Origin: JABSQH01 sp965230015
Lineage (GTDB): Bacteria; Actinomycetota; Acidimicrobiia; Acidimicrobiales; Ilumatobacteraceae
Reading direction: 5' to 3'
Length of the DNA: 64,000 nt
NCBI GenBank assembly: GCA_965230015.1
Contig: CBDDKF010000003.1
Coordinates: 62,001-126,000, forward strand
Below are positions 34,515 to 43,235 of this stretch, piece by piece; within the stretch, counting starts at the first letter, position 1, and every line of letters starts with the position of its first letter. Below the pieces are notes generated by a model. It saw only the letters and a program-made list of their open reading frames with translations, did not search any database and had not been told where the DNA came from. The translations under genes and the position numbers were made by a program.

Positions 34515-34558
34515 TTCTGCGCTGACCGTCGAGCGCATGCGTGCCGTTATCGCGCACG
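34515..34558 (+). repeat. GTGCCG site (26-nt spacing)
   Basis: TTCTG at 34515, GTGCCG at 34541, then TTATCGCGCACGC. GCGTGC and GCACGC pair around the loop CGTTATCGC. The left arm resembles the site at 27568 (ACAATTCNGCGCTG). Confidence 0.75.
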
Positions 34559-34671
34559 CTTGGGAACCCCACGGACGAGCAATCCCGAGCGGCGTGGCAC
34601 GTGTGGCGGCCTTCGCGCCTGACGCACTCGGGTGCGCTGGGTTCGCGACTTCGCGGCCATATGGTGGCCTC

Positions 34672-35385
34672 GTGAGCGATCGAGCTGCCCTCCATGTGCG
34701 GTCGTGGGGCGCAGGCGATCGAACCGCATTGTTGCTGCATGGACAGTTCGGTGCGGGGTCGATGTGGCGGGAAGTCGCTCCCAGAATTGCCGCACGCGGA
34801 TATCGAGTCCTCGCGGCCGATCTTCCCGGCCACGGCAACTCACCCGCCGACGAATCTGTATCGCTTGATGCGTGCGTTGACCAGATCGCTGCTGTGTGCC
34901 CGTCAGCAGAGCTCGCTATGGGCCATTCGCTCGGCAGCCTCGTGCTGGCCCACTGCGTCCACCGGCTCAAGGCTCAGCGAGCGGTCTTCATCGACTCACC
35001 GTTCCGCTACAAGATGCGAGTCGGCGGAATCGAGTACCGCCGTCGCGTCAGCGAGATGAAGGCCACGCGGACCCTCGAATGGCTGACTGCCAACCGCCCA
35101 CACTGGAGCGACGAAGACCGACGGGTTGAGGCGCAAGCGGCACGACAATTCGACCCTGACACCTCGTTGAGCCTGATGACGGCGCTGTCAGGGATCGATC
35201 ATCGACCCCCGGACGACGTCGCGTCGTTGATCGTGGCGCCGGACCCGAGTGACTACTTCAGCGCTGCAGACTTCGAAGAGCTACGAAACGACGGGTTCGA
35301 GGTTCGTCGCATCGAGGGCGCCGGTCACACCGTGTGGTACGGCCACCTCGAACCGTTCATGTCTGCGATATCCGACTGGCTGTAG
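34672..35385 (+). CDS. Alpha/beta hydrolase
   Basis: 237 residues from GTG 34672 (VSDRAALHVRSWGAGDRTALLLHG); earlier in-frame codons translate the GTGCCG site and are rejected. Oxyanion strand LLLHGQFGAGSMW; nucleophile elbow MGHSLGSLV (Ser); acid probably in the DPSDYFSAADF region; catalytic His in GAGHTVWYG. Small cap (about 130-175). Broad-family esterase or lipase-like enzyme; substrate unknown. It lies between sites at 34541 and 35490, a typical cassette-sized unit. Confidence 0.85.
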   Translation: MSDRAALHVRSWGAGDRTALLLHGQFGAGSMWREVAPRIAARGYRVLAADLPGHGNSPADESVSLDACVDQIAAVCPSAELAMGHSLGSLVLAHCVHRLKAQRAVFIDSPFRYKMRVGGIEYRRRVSEMKATRTLEWLTANRPHWSDEDRRVEAQAARQFDPDTSLSLMTALSGIDHRPPDDVASLIVAPDPSDYFSAADFEELRNDGFEVRRIEGAGHTVWYGHLEPFMSAISDWL

Positions 35386-35463
35386 GCCCTCACTCGAACC
35401 GCGTTGACCAATTGACAGAGCGTCGCCCCTTGGGTCGGCTGCAGCACCGCCGGCCACACGCAG

Positions 35464-35507
35464 TTTTGAGCGAGGTGATCCACCCCGACGTGCCGCTATC
35501 GGGCGGG
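35464..35507 (+). repeat. GTGCCG site (TTTTG box, 26-nt spacing)
   Basis: TTTTGAGCG at 35464, GTGCCG at 35490, then CTATCGGGCGGGG. CCCCGA pairs with TCGGG-C-GGGG, placing CGTGCCGCTA in the loop. Confidence 0.7.
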
Positions 35508-35593
35508 GCGTGCTGGTTGCTCACCAGTGTCGATATGCGCGGCCTGCGGTGCGGCCAGCGATTGAACAGCTCAGAGCGTGACACACTGCAGGC

Positions 35594-36118
35594 GTGAGTG
35601 AATCGATCCGACTTCGGCCGATCACCGAGTCGGATCTTTCGAAGATCATCCGGTTCGAATGGGACCCCGACGCCATCGGGGAGCTCGATTGGTTCGGCTA
35701 CCGGGTGGATCGAGCACGCAAGCTCGAACGGCGTTGGCACGACGATGGCCTGATTGGTGACGAGTCGTCGCACCTCGCAGTTGTGGTCGGCGACGAGGAC
35801 GAGTGCGCTGGGGTGGTCGAGTGGCGGCCCGTCGGTCGTACCGGCAACGTCGAGATTGGGATCGCGTTGTTTCCCGACCATCGTGGCCGTGGCGTTGGCA
35901 CAGAGGCACAGCGACTCTTGGTGGAGTATCTGTTCTCGACGACCGCGGTCCATCGGATCCAGGCCGGAACCGAGGTTGACAACATCGCCGAGCAGACAGC
36001 CCTCGAACGGGTCGGTTTCCGGAGCGAAGGAGTGATGCGCGGGCACCACTTCCGCGCCGGCGAGTGGCGCGACTCGGTCATGTATGCCGTGCTGCGCTCC
36101 GAACGTGCAGGCGCGTGA
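35594..36118 (+). CDS. RimJ/RimL-type GNAT N-acetyltransferase
   Basis: 174 residues from GTG 35594. IRLRPITESDLSKIIRFEWDPDA start, VVVGDEDECAGVVEWRP, EIGIALFPDHRGRGVGTEAQRLLVEYLF with the RGxGxG/A acetyl-CoA loop (RGRGVG), HRIQAGTEVDNIAEQTALERVGFRSEGVMRGHHFRAGEWRDSVMYAVLR ending. Typical length. Members acetylate ribosomal proteins, small amines or antibiotics; this substrate is unknown. Confidence 0.9.
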   Translation: MSESIRLRPITESDLSKIIRFEWDPDAIGELDWFGYRVDRARKLERRWHDDGLIGDESSHLAVVVGDEDECAGVVEWRPVGRTGNVEIGIALFPDHRGRGVGTEAQRLLVEYLFSTTAVHRIQAGTEVDNIAEQTALERVGFRSEGVMRGHHFRAGEWRDSVMYAVLRSERAGA

Positions 36119-36136
36119 GCTGGCCCGGCGCGCGTT

Positions 36137-36187
36137 ATCCAGCGACCACCACCGAGCGCGACGTGCCGCTAGCGAGCGGGTGGTCGC
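36137..36187 (+). repeat. GTGCCG site inside a perfect 9-bp stem
   Basis: GTTATCCAGCG box near 36134, GTGCCG at 36163, then CTAGCGAGCGGG. GCGACCACC (36142-36150) pairs perfectly with GGTGGTCGC (36179-36187). GGATAACGCGCGCC on the other strand shares 13 nt with the hairpin at 51759. Confidence 0.75.
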
Positions 36188-36217
36188 AGGCCTCGACGGT
36201 GGGCATTATGCGTTGCA

Positions 36218-36634
36218 TCAGTGGCGATCTGCGGGCCGCTTGAAGCCAAGGCGGACTGCATACCTCTCACGAGCGTCGAAACCGGATTGCTGCCATACGA
36301 CGGGATGGCCGACTTCCTCACAGAGATGCGCAACGGCTTCTCCTGTCCACAATCCCACGTGAGCGCCATATGGGTCCTCGCTGCGATTGAACAGCACGAG
36401 GTCGAGCGGCACGGGGTCCTCGACGCGTCGTGTCGAGATGGTGTCGTGCCATAAGTCGTCGGAGCGGAAGTCGGGAAGGCTGAAGCCGAAATGGTCGAGC
36501 ACGCTGTAGGCCCACAGTTGGCAATTCGCCCCGAGCGTCAGGTCTCGACGTGAGGCGGCACCAGGGAATCTGGCGCCGACGTAGGGAACCTGCCAGAACG
36601 AACTTGGCATGTCTTCGAGCGGCCCCATGTGCAC
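36218..36634 (-). CDS. NlpC/P60-like cysteine peptidase or amidase
   Basis: 138 residues from ATG 36634. VGARFPGAASRRDLTLGANCQLWAYSVLDHFG places Cys38 at the start of the key helix; DLVLFNRSEDPYGAHVGLWTG supplies His92; HLCEEVGHPVVW may give the third polar residue. NlpC/P60 enzymes cut cell-wall peptides or other amide bonds. There is no signal peptide, so it would act in the cytosol or serve as a toxin or immunity-linked enzyme. Small but complete. Confidence 0.7.
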   Translation of the reverse strand: MHMGPLEDMPSSFWQVPYVGARFPGAASRRDLTLGANCQLWAYSVLDHFGFSLPDFRSDDLWHDTISTRRVEDPVPLDLVLFNRSEDPYGAHVGLWTGEAVAHLCEEVGHPVVWQQSGFDARERYAVRLGFKRPADRH

Positions 36635-36670
36635 CTCCGCATGATGGCCGAGGAGACCGACGAAGAGCGA

Positions 36671-36715
36671 TACAGCGCACCGACCCCACTGGCCGACGTG
36701 CCGAACCCGGACGGT
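36671..36715 (+). repeat. GTGCCG site (variant TACAG box, 27-nt spacing)
   Basis: GATACAGCGCAC box resembles the boxes at 25791 and 33698; GTGCCG at 36698 followed by AACCCGGACGG. Confidence 0.5.
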
Positions 36716-36739
36716 CTTTGCCGTGGTTGGGTGCCGTGA

Positions 36740-37306
36740 TTATGGGCGGTCGAGGATGGGTGCGGGGTCCGACGCAAGGCGGCTCCACATGACGACGTCG
36801 GGCTGAGCATCCTTGATGGGCTCCCAAGCTCGGAGGACACCTTCTCGGTGGTAGCCGCATCGTTCGGCGACCCGTTGCGATGCGTGATTGTCGAGATGGG
36901 TGATGAGGTGGGCCCGCACAACGTGGTGCTCTACGAACGCCCACCGCGTGGCCACGTCAAGGGCCTCAACAGTGAGCCCACGCCCCCGAAGTCGACGATC
37001 AAGCCAGTAGAGCGTCTCAGCTCGGCGATGACGGCTCTCGACGTAGACGCCCATCTGGTCGACGCATCGGTCATCGGGCGGAACGGTAATCGCAAAGCTG
37101 TGCATGCCGATACTGCGCAGCTCGAGGCGCTGATCGATCCATGCTCGAGCCTGGTCTTCGGTCATTGCGTCGGGCATGAAGGTGTACCGAGGGATGTCAG
37201 GGTCCTGGCACGACTCGGCGACTTCGGATGCGTCGTCGCTTCGGAACAGACGCAGCCTGATTCGCGGTCCAGACAGCCGATCGTCCCCGAAACGCTCCTC
37301 AGCCAT
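36740..37306 (-). CDS. RimJ/RimL-type GNAT N-acetyltransferase
   Basis: 188 residues from ATG 37306. RIRLRLFRSDDASEVAESCQDPDIPRYTFMPDAMTEDQARAWI (typical start for the group, with the PDIxRYTxxP motif), MGVYVESRHRRAETLYWLDRRLRGRGLTVEALDVATRWAF with the RGRGLT acetyl-CoA loop, VRAHLITHLDNHASQRVAERCGYHREGVLRAW. Intact. Target unknown; close relatives include ribosomal-protein and drug acetyltransferases. Confidence 0.9.
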   Translation of the reverse strand: MAEERFGDDRLSGPRIRLRLFRSDDASEVAESCQDPDIPRYTFMPDAMTEDQARAWIDQRLELRSIGMHSFAITVPPDDRCVDQMGVYVESRHRRAETLYWLDRRLRGRGLTVEALDVATRWAFVEHHVVRAHLITHLDNHASQRVAERCGYHREGVLRAWEPIKDAQPDVVMWSRLASDPAPILDRP

Positions 37307-37362
37307 GCCTTCAGTCTGACCGAACCCGCTCTCGACTTGGGGCAGCATTCCGAACGGCCAAT

Positions 37363-37406
37363 GTCGCTCGATTCCACCTGAGCGGCAGGTGCCGATATGC
37401 GTGGCC
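37363..37406 (+). repeat. Weak GTGCCG site
   Basis: GTGCCG at 37389, then ATATGCGTGG. The upstream box is poorly conserved; CACCTG-AGCGG-CAGGTG is a 6-bp hairpin overlapping it. GCGCGTTATTGAGCGG near 37423 is a second repeat-like block. Confidence 0.45.
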
Positions 37407-37479
37407 CAGGTCGGTCTGGTCGTGCGCGCGTTATTGAGCGGTGCTATCGCTCGGCGGATCAAGTCCGCGGCTGTGTCGC

Positions 37480-38355
37480 TCAGGCTTCGTTGTTCGTCGC
37501 GAGGCGAAGGAGGTGTTGTCCGTAGGAGTTGTTGGCCATCTCTTCACCGGCTCGTAGCAGGGTCTCGTGATTGATCCAGCCATGTTCCCAGGCGATCTGT
37601 TCGAGGCACGCGATCTGTCGGTTCTGGCGATGCTGGATCACGCGTACCAGCTCGGACGCCTCCACCATGGAATCGAACGTGCCCATGTCCAACCATGCGT
37701 ATCCCCGATCCAGGGTCTGAACGTTGAGTTGAGCACGTTGTTGGTAGTGCTCAATCACCGAGGTGATCTCGAGCTCGTCACGCGCCGACGGCTTGACGCT
37801 GCGCGCAACCTCGGCCACCTCACCGTCGAAGAAGTACAGGCCGGTGATCGCCCAGTTCGACCGTGGGTTTGAGGGCTTCTCCTCGATACTGAGCACTCGG
37901 CCGTGTCGATCGAGCTCGATGACGCCGTAGCGGCCTGGATCGTTCACTCTGTATGCGAACACCGTTGCGCCAGCGGTCTGCGAGGCCGCTGTCGCGGCCA
38001 TCGAGTCGAGATCGGCGCCATAGAACAGGTTGTCTCCGAGCACCAATGCCGCGCCGTCGCCTGCGAGAAAGCCCGCTCCGATCACGAAGGCTTGCGCTAG
38101 TCCCTCTGGCCGCGGTTGCGTTGCGTAGCTCAGCTCGATGCCCCATCTGGAGCCGTCGCCAAGGAGCCGTTGGAACGCCGTGGCGTCCTCTGGTGTCGTG
38201 ATCATCAACACGTCGCGGATGCCAGCCGACATCAGCACCGCAAGCGGGTAGTACACCATTGGTTTGTCGTAGACCGGCAGTAACTGCTTGGACATCCCAC
38301 GCGTGATCGGATGAAGCCGCGAACCGGTACCGCCGGCAAGGACAATCCCCTTCAT
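37480..38355 (-). CDS. rmlA: Glucose-1-phosphate thymidylyltransferase
   Basis: 291 residues from ATG 38355. N-terminal nucleotidyltransferase signature GGTGSRLHPITRGMSKQLLPVYDKPM, VLGDNLFYGADL, YGVIELDRHGRVLSIEEKPSNPRSNWAITGLYFFD, ITSVIEHYQQ, RGYAWLDMGTFDSM. It makes dTDP-glucose from dTTP and glucose 1-phosphate, the first step to dTDP-rhamnose and other deoxysugars. Full length and apparently active. No rmlB, C or D gene is near, so it looks like an isolated accessory copy. Confidence 0.92.
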   Translation of the reverse strand: MKGIVLAGGTGSRLHPITRGMSKQLLPVYDKPMVYYPLAVLMSAGIRDVLMITTPEDATAFQRLLGDGSRWGIELSYATQPRPEGLAQAFVIGAGFLAGDGAALVLGDNLFYGADLDSMAATAASQTAGATVFAYRVNDPGRYGVIELDRHGRVLSIEEKPSNPRSNWAITGLYFFDGEVAEVARSVKPSARDELEITSVIEHYQQRAQLNVQTLDRGYAWLDMGTFDSMVEASELVRVIQHRQNRQIACLEQIAWEHGWINHETLLRAGEEMANNSYGQHLLRLATNNEA

Positions 38356-38623
38356 GCCGACCAACGGTACGTCCTCCCAAGTCGGACGAAGGTCAGCTGG
38401 AGCGAGGGATCGTCGCTACGACCGCCCGCCAGTACTGCAACGTCGAGGGGCGCCATCGATCGAAGGCGAGCGCTCGACACCTGCCGTGATCGACGGGCTC
38501 AGCGACTTGGAGCTCGTGAGTTCATGTGCGCCTGCAACCGCTGGCATCTTCGTGACGATCCGTCGGGGCCGCTCACACCGATGCATGCGGTGGATCTCAG
38601 ACGGTCAGATCGAAGACGGTCAG

Positions 38624-39109
38624 TTATCGAATCTCCAATCGCATCTGTACAGAGTTCCCAGAGTCGGCAACCACCACGAAACCGCGGCTCGAGTACAGGC
38701 GCATGGCGGCTCTATTTGACCCTCCAACGGTCAGATCGATCGCTGTGAGGCGCGCCCGATTTGCGGAGACGACCAAGGCGTCCAACAGGACCTGGCCTAC
38801 CCCTCGACCGCGTTCGTGCTCCACAACACCAATGGCTAGGGTGCGCACGTCCTCATCGACCGACGAAGACTGGGCGCCGAGGTGACGGATCCACGCCGCG
38901 CCAATCGGTCGGTCCGATCGCTCAGCGACGACACCGAGATCGCTCGACGCGCCGAACCCGCGCCAGAACCTCTGATTCCGCGGTTCGGCCATCGACTCAC
39001 TAAACGACGGCCACGGCCGACCCGGTGCATTCGCTGCGAGGTACAGCATCTCCTTGATGAAGCCCTCATCTGTCGCGACGGCTTCGCGGACGACAACGCC
39101 GTCAGGCAT
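38624..39109 (-). CDS. GNAT-family N-acetyltransferase
   Basis: 161 residues from ATG 39109. VVVREAVATDEGFIKEMLYLAANAPG, LGVVAERSDRPIGAAWIRHLG, VRTLAIGVVEHERGRGVGQVLLDALVVSA with RGRGVG acetyl-CoA loop, LTAIDLTVGGSNRAAMRLYSSRGFVVVADS. Complete. Substrate unknown. The 270 nt between its end and the rmlA start hold no supported gene. Confidence 0.9.
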   Translation of the reverse strand: MPDGVVVREAVATDEGFIKEMLYLAANAPGRPWPSFSESMAEPRNQRFWRGFGASSDLGVVAERSDRPIGAAWIRHLGAQSSSVDEDVRTLAIGVVEHERGRGVGQVLLDALVVSANRARLTAIDLTVGGSNRAAMRLYSSRGFVVVADSGNSVQMRLEIR

Positions 39110-39234
39110 CAGCGCTAACCAACCCTTGAGAGGACGTCTGCCGCGGAGGTGCTAGGCAACCCGTCGGCAGCATCGAGCAGTGACTGGTCCACACGGTTGA
39201 CGCTAGATGGACTGTCACGGCGAACACCGTCCAC

Positions 39235-39278
39235 TTCCATGCAGGTTGCCAAGCGCATCGATGCCGATCTGTGCGGGT
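39235..39278 (+). repeat. GTGCCG site variant (ATGCCG, 26-nt spacing)
   Basis: TTCCA at 39235, ATGCCG at 39261, left arm AAGCGCATCG as in other copies, tail ATCTGTGCGGG. Confidence 0.6.
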
Positions 39279-39301
39279 TCTTCTTGGCGCTTTGGAGGTG
39301 A

Positions 39302-40204
39302 CTATCGAGCGGGGTCGGTTGGTGCACGGTTGGCCCGCACGCCGAGGGTGGTGAGCTTGTGGATCGATCGTTCGACGATCAGTGGGTAGGTCTGCTGGTA
39401 GTACGGCAGCGCCGCGCATGCCTGTTGGACGGCGGCACCGCGGCTACGGGCGATCGCCGCGTCGTCAGCGTCGACGAGTCGCAGAAAGTGCTCACGTGCG
39501 GCGGCCGAAAACAGGGGCGACCACACAATTTGAATGTCGACAGCGGGGTCACCGGCACATGCTGATCCCCAGTCGACGAGACCAGTGAGACGACCATCGG
39601 TGAGCAAGCAGTTGCCTTCGAGGTCACCGTGCACCCACACCGGTTCACCGTCATAGGGCGGGGCAGCCAACGCTTCTTCCCAGATGGCAAGTGCTGCGTC
39701 AGCGTCAATCATGTGACTCGCGGCTTCGATCACACGCCGAGTCGACTCGTCGTACTCTTGAACAGGACGCGCCCGGTTGCGGGCAGACGGTGCGTCCCTG
39801 GTCGGCACCGAGCGAAGCTCGACGACCACTGTTGCGACGTCACCAGCGAACGCAAGCGGCGCATCGATGAGCGCTGGATCCGCTGGCTCACCGTGCAGCC
39901 ATCGATGGATCGCCCATGGGAACGGATACCCACGTCCGGGCTGACCGACCGCGATCGGGTCGGGAACACCGACAGTGAGATGCTCTGAAAGGACGGGCAA
40001 CCATCGCTCCTCGAGGTCAACCTGCGCGGTGGCCCAATGGACTCGTGGCAACCGAACAACCAACTCGTCGCCCAACCGCCAGATCGCATTGTCCGTTCCC
40101 CACGGCTCCACCACGCGCAGCTGCATATGCGAGTACTCCGGAAACTGGTCAGCCACGAGGTCGCAGACCACACCTTCGTTGACCTCGACTTCGTCGGCGT
40201 GCAT
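39302..40204 (-). CDS. Aminoglycoside-phosphotransferase-family kinase (APH)
   Basis: 300 residues from ATG 40204. Kinase-like lobes: LRVVEPWGTDNAIWRLGDELVVRLPR (nucleotide-binding strand with Arg in place of the usual Lys region), PFPWAIHRWLHGEPAD, catalytic loop VWVHGDLEGNCLLTDGRL (His-Gly-Asp, with the metal-binding Asn shifted relative to HGDLHPGN), GLVDWGSACAGDPAVDIQ with the metal Asp. Resembles the macrolide/hygromycin branch. It may phosphorylate an antibiotic or a metabolite; resistance cannot be claimed from sequence. Confidence 0.85.
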   Translation of the reverse strand: MHADEVEVNEGVVCDLVADQFPEYSHMQLRVVEPWGTDNAIWRLGDELVVRLPRVHWATAQVDLEERWLPVLSEHLTVGVPDPIAVGQPGRGYPFPWAIHRWLHGEPADPALIDAPLAFAGDVATVVVELRSVPTRDAPSARNRARPVQEYDESTRRVIEAASHMIDADAALAIWEEALAAPPYDGEPVWVHGDLEGNCLLTDGRLTGLVDWGSACAGDPAVDIQIVWSPLFSAAAREHFLRLVDADDAAIARSRGAAVQQACAALPYYQQTYPLIVERSIHKLTTLGVRANRAPTDPAR

Positions 40205-40438
40205 CTTCGTCGCACGAACGATCAGTGTGGCCCGCTCAACTCCCGGCAGGAAACGAGTTGCGTGCCGCAGCCAGCGGCTGCGCCGTCCGCCAACATCGAT
40301 CGGATCACTGCCCGTAGCGCTCTGATACCGGGCGGCCAGCCGGCCTTCTGCCGGTTGAGCAATGAGAGCACTTTGCCCGCGTCGCTGGCCACAGAGGAGA
40401 GGCCAGCGACGAAGGCGAGCCGCCGTGCAAGGGCAGAG

Positions 40439-41305
40439 CTAGGTGAGTCGGTCGTAGGCGTGGAGGGTGCGGATTGCTGCAAGCGTGCGGTTCGATCGCC
40501 AGTCGCACTCGCTTGCGGTGCTCGGTGCCTGCCAGGTAAGGGGCCAACCGCCGTCGGGTTGTTGTTGCCGTTCGAGCGCGTCAAGGTGGACTGAGAGCAA
40601 CTTGTCACTGAACCAGTCATGGGCTATCGAAGACGGCGAGGGCGCAAACTCAAGCGGAGTTAGGCCGTATTCCGCGTCGTCGGGGTCCTCCTTGACGATG
40701 TTTGGTCTTGTAAGTGCGCTTCGGATCGCGGGCGTGAGCGAGAGTGCGCGTTGTCGGTCGGGAATCGATCCGAGCAGCTTCGTGACGCAGAGCAATCCGT
40801 GAGCGCCGTCAGGTAGCCGTCCGTGCTCCAGCTCGGCGAGGCACCACTCAGTGGCGCGAGCTAGCCAAGGATGATCGACGCCGAGGGTGTGCCCGTGCGC
40901 CGCGATCGACGCGGTCGGGTTCAGCGCCGGTGGGTAGTCCAGGTTTTGCCAATGGTCGGCGCGTGGCGTGTTGGCGATGGTTGGCAGCAATACAGGTACT
41001 GCGCCGCCTGGTGTGGCGACCGAATCAAGCCATTCGTAGGCGCCGACGACGAGGTCTGGGGCGGAGGCCTCGACCATTGTCAGGTATTCGAACGCGATCT
41101 CGACGTCGAGAGGCTGACTCGCAGGTGTGCGTTTGTCGGGTTCGAGTCCGTAGCCGAACCCGCCATCGGTGTTGCGGTAGCCCAACAGCGCCGCAACTAC
41201 GGCTGATGGATCACCTTCTTCGAACAGGGCAGCCCACGTCCGCTGGTCGAGGACCCTGCCCATCGACATGATGAACCAGCCCGCAGCGGCGACCTCCGCT
41301 CCCAC
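40439..41305 (-). CDS. Terpene-cyclase/prenyltransferase-like alpha-toroid protein
   Basis: 288 residues from GTG 41305. Repeats typical of alpha/alpha-toroid proteins: VVAALLGYRNTDGGFGYGLEPD (QW-like, NTDGGFGYG), WQNLDYPPALNPTASIAAHGH, LSVHLDALERQQQPDGGWPLTW. The catalytic DxDD of squalene cyclases is not seen, nor the zinc ligands of prenyltransferases, so function is open. Complete. The 235 nt between it and the kinase hold an old open frame on the same strand (LARRLAFVAGLSSV) that I cannot assign. Confidence 0.65.
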   Translation of the reverse strand: MGAEVAAAGWFIMSMGRVLDQRTWAALFEEGDPSAVVAALLGYRNTDGGFGYGLEPDKRTPASQPLDVEIAFEYLTMVEASAPDLVVGAYEWLDSVATPGGAVPVLLPTIANTPRADHWQNLDYPPALNPTASIAAHGHTLGVDHPWLARATEWCLAELEHGRLPDGAHGLLCVTKLLGSIPDRQRALSLTPAIRSALTRPNIVKEDPDDAEYGLTPLEFAPSPSSIAHDWFSDKLLSVHLDALERQQQPDGGWPLTWQAPSTASECDWRSNRTLAAIRTLHAYDRLT

Positions 41306-41422
41306 GAAACGAACCTAACCCTCCGCGAAGTTCCCAGCAACAGCTTGACGCAGCGGCACCCGACAGAGCGCGGGCAGGTGCACTTGCGCCGTATCGCTCG
41401 CCGGCGAACGGGTGGCCGGCAC

Positions 41423-41466
41423 TTCCGCGCCGCCTAGCGATCACATCGGTGCCGCTATGCCTGGGG
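41423..41466 (+). repeat. GTGCCG site (26-nt spacing)
   Basis: TTCCG at 41423, CATCGGTGCCG ending 41454, then CTATGCCTGGGG. Confidence 0.75.
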
Positions 41467-41489
41467 TCCGTGGGTTGTTGTGCTGCGGT

Positions 41490-42026
41490 CTATTTGAGCG
41501 CAGCGGCCAGTTCATCGACAGGTGGATCGAAGCGCGCCTCGTTGGACACCACGATCTGTCGACACGCCAGATCCAACGGTGAGGTGAACTGGTCTCGCTT
41601 TGCTGCCAGGTCGTTGACGGTGGCATCAACGACGTCGGCGGCAACGCCAGAGCTGAGTTGCCGCTGGCGATACCGATCGAGCGCAACAGAACACATGCAG
41701 TGCAGGTTCACGACATCGGCAAGATCGCACAGCCGACGGATGCTTCCTTCCATCTCGCCGCGATACAGAGTGCCATCGGCAACGACGCTGACGCCCACGG
41801 CCAACAGATGCTCCAGTGCGCCGAACTCCGCAGTGATACCTCGCGAGGCGACGATCGCCGGCGCCCCACGCGCATGAGTGAACCGAAGACCTGACCACAA
41901 CTCATCTCGACTCAACCGGGGTAAACCCAATGCAGCCGCGAGTTCGGCAGCGAGGGTGCTCTTCCCCGACCCCGGTGCCCCTGAGATCAGCACCAGCAAC
42001 GGGAGTGCGCGCCGATCGTCCACCAC
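41490..42026 (-). CDS. P-loop kinase (AAA_33 type)
   Basis: 178 residues from GTG 42026. Walker A LISGAPGSGKSTLAAELA (Lys21, Ser22), LSRDELWSGLRF (substrate-binding Asp), VVADGTLYRGEMEGSIRRL, lid Arg-rich RYRQRQL. Small-molecule kinases of this fold (gluconate kinase, chloramphenicol phosphotransferase, zeta toxin) share this layout; the exact substrate cannot be called. Complete. Confidence 0.8.
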   Translation of the reverse strand: MVDDRRALPLLVLISGAPGSGKSTLAAELAAALGLPRLSRDELWSGLRFTHARGAPAIVASRGITAEFGALEHLLAVGVSVVADGTLYRGEMEGSIRRLCDLADVVNLHCMCSVALDRYRQRQLSSGVAADVVDATVNDLAAKRDQFTSPLDLACRQIVVSNEARFDPPVDELAAALK

Positions 42027-42124
42027 ACAATCCTTGCTCAGCCAACAAGCTGCGGACCGTTCGGTGGCAGTGAACGAGCTACCGACCCCGTACGGCGCCG
42101 GCGTCGTCGCAACCGGCGCGCATC

Positions 42125-42168
42125 TTCGCGCTGATCGCCCAGTGCTCGACGTGTTGCGATGCCCGCTG
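42125..42168 (+). repeat. Possible GTGCCG site, variant (GTGTTG, 26-nt spacing)
   Basis: TTCGCGCTG at 42125, GTGTTGCGATG at 42151; the spacing matches exactly but the core has two changes. Confidence 0.45.
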
Positions 42169-42238
42169 GCGTCCCCTTTCCTGAGATCGATCGGCGCGAG
42201 TGGGAGGGTCGACTGCTCGGCTGGGTCAGAATGCCGTC

Positions 42239-42688
42239 GTGGTCCGTGACTTCACAGCGTGCGACCAACACGCCGTACAACGCTTGGTGCTTGCCGGTCT
42301 CCGTGAGCGCTGGGGAACGAGCTACGACGCCAGCTACAACCAAGACCTTGCCGACATTGTCGGCAACTACGTTGTCGGAGGCGGACACGTCATCGTCGTC
42401 GAGGATGAGTCGGAGATCGTCGCGACAGGGGCGCTCGTGCCCGACGGCGTCGACGGTGGTCGGATCGTCAGGATGTCGGTGGCCACCTCGCACCGACGCC
42501 AGGGCTTCGGGCGAATGGTCGTTGAGGAACTCATCTCTAGAGCGCGCGCCTGCGGGATGGCCGAAGTGCGTGTCCTGACTGACACGCCGTGGCTCTCCGC
42601 AATCGAGCTGTATCGCTCATGTGGCTTCGAAGAAGTCGGTCGGGACGACACTGACACGCACTTCGTAATGGACCTGCGCAGCCCATAG
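42239..42688 (+). CDS. GNAT-family N-acetyltransferase
   Basis: 149 residues from GTG 42239 (VVRDFTACDQHAVQRLVLAGLRERWG), which fits the family start better than GTG 42200. IVVEDESEIVATGALVPDG, IVRMSVATSHRRQGFGRMVVEELISRA with RRQGFG acetyl-CoA loop, VLTDTPWLSAIELYRSCGFEEVGRDDTDTHFVMDL. Complete. Substrate unknown. Confidence 0.88.
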   Translation: MVRDFTACDQHAVQRLVLAGLRERWGTSYDASYNQDLADIVGNYVVGGGHVIVVEDESEIVATGALVPDGVDGGRIVRMSVATSHRRQGFGRMVVEELISRARACGMAEVRVLTDTPWLSAIELYRSCGFEEVGRDDTDTHFVMDLRSP

Positions 42689-42727
42689 CAATTATCCGCT
42701 CGCCGCGACGGCGACGTTTGACTTGCG

Positions 42728-42771
42728 ATCTCGCTCCCACGGGCGCTCCGAACGTGCCGTTGTCGAGCGGT
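42728..42771 (+). repeat. GTGCCG site (variant ATCTCG box)
   Basis: GTGCCG at 42754, then TTGTCGAGCGG. CGCTC (42744-42748) and GAGCG (42764-42768) pair around the core. Confidence 0.6.
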
Positions 42772-43007
42772 CGGCGATGTGATCCTTCGGCGCTGATACT
42801 GAGCGGTCCGTCGAGGCAATCAGGGTTGTTCGGCATGGTGAAGCCCTACGAGCTTCAGTTCCGTCGCGTCTCCAGAGCTTCGGCATCACGGTTCGGACGA
42901 GCCGACGCTGGATCTACGGCGGTGAGTCGCGCGTCGGTGTTACACCCTCTTTCTAAGCTCGATGGTCGGGAGGCGTCCGCCTCCACCTCGAAGAAGGAGC
43001 CACCACA

Positions 43008-43235
43008 ATGGCCAAGAAGCCAGACGTTCACACCGTGCCCCACGCCGACGGATGGGCGAACAAGCGAGCCGGATCAGATCGCGTCAGCAAGACCTTCGAT
43101 ACGAAGGCTGACGCGCAGTCGGCCGGACGGGAAACCGCTCGGCGCGAGAAGACCGAGCACATCATCCACAAGAAGGACGGCACCATCGGCGAACGCAACA
43201 GCTACGGCAACGATCCGCATCCCCCGAAGGGCTGA
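43008..43235 (+). CDS. DUF2188 family protein
   Basis: 75 residues from ATG 43008 with a good ribosome-binding site (GAAGGAG, 8 nt upstream). VHTVPHADGWANKRAGSDRVSKTFDTKADAQSAGRETARREKTEHIIHKKDGTIGERNSYGNDPHPPKG is the DUF2188 pattern (WxVxxxGaxrasxxfxTqxEAixxGRexAkxxxxElvIHgrDGxIrekxSYGxDPxPPk), split here for brevity in positions 8-75. Such small proteins are common and uncharacterised. Its TGA shares bases with the next ATG, so the two genes are coupled. Confidence 0.9.
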   Translation: MAKKPDVHTVPHADGWANKRAGSDRVSKTFDTKADAQSAGRETARREKTEHIIHKKDGTIGERNSYGNDPHPPKG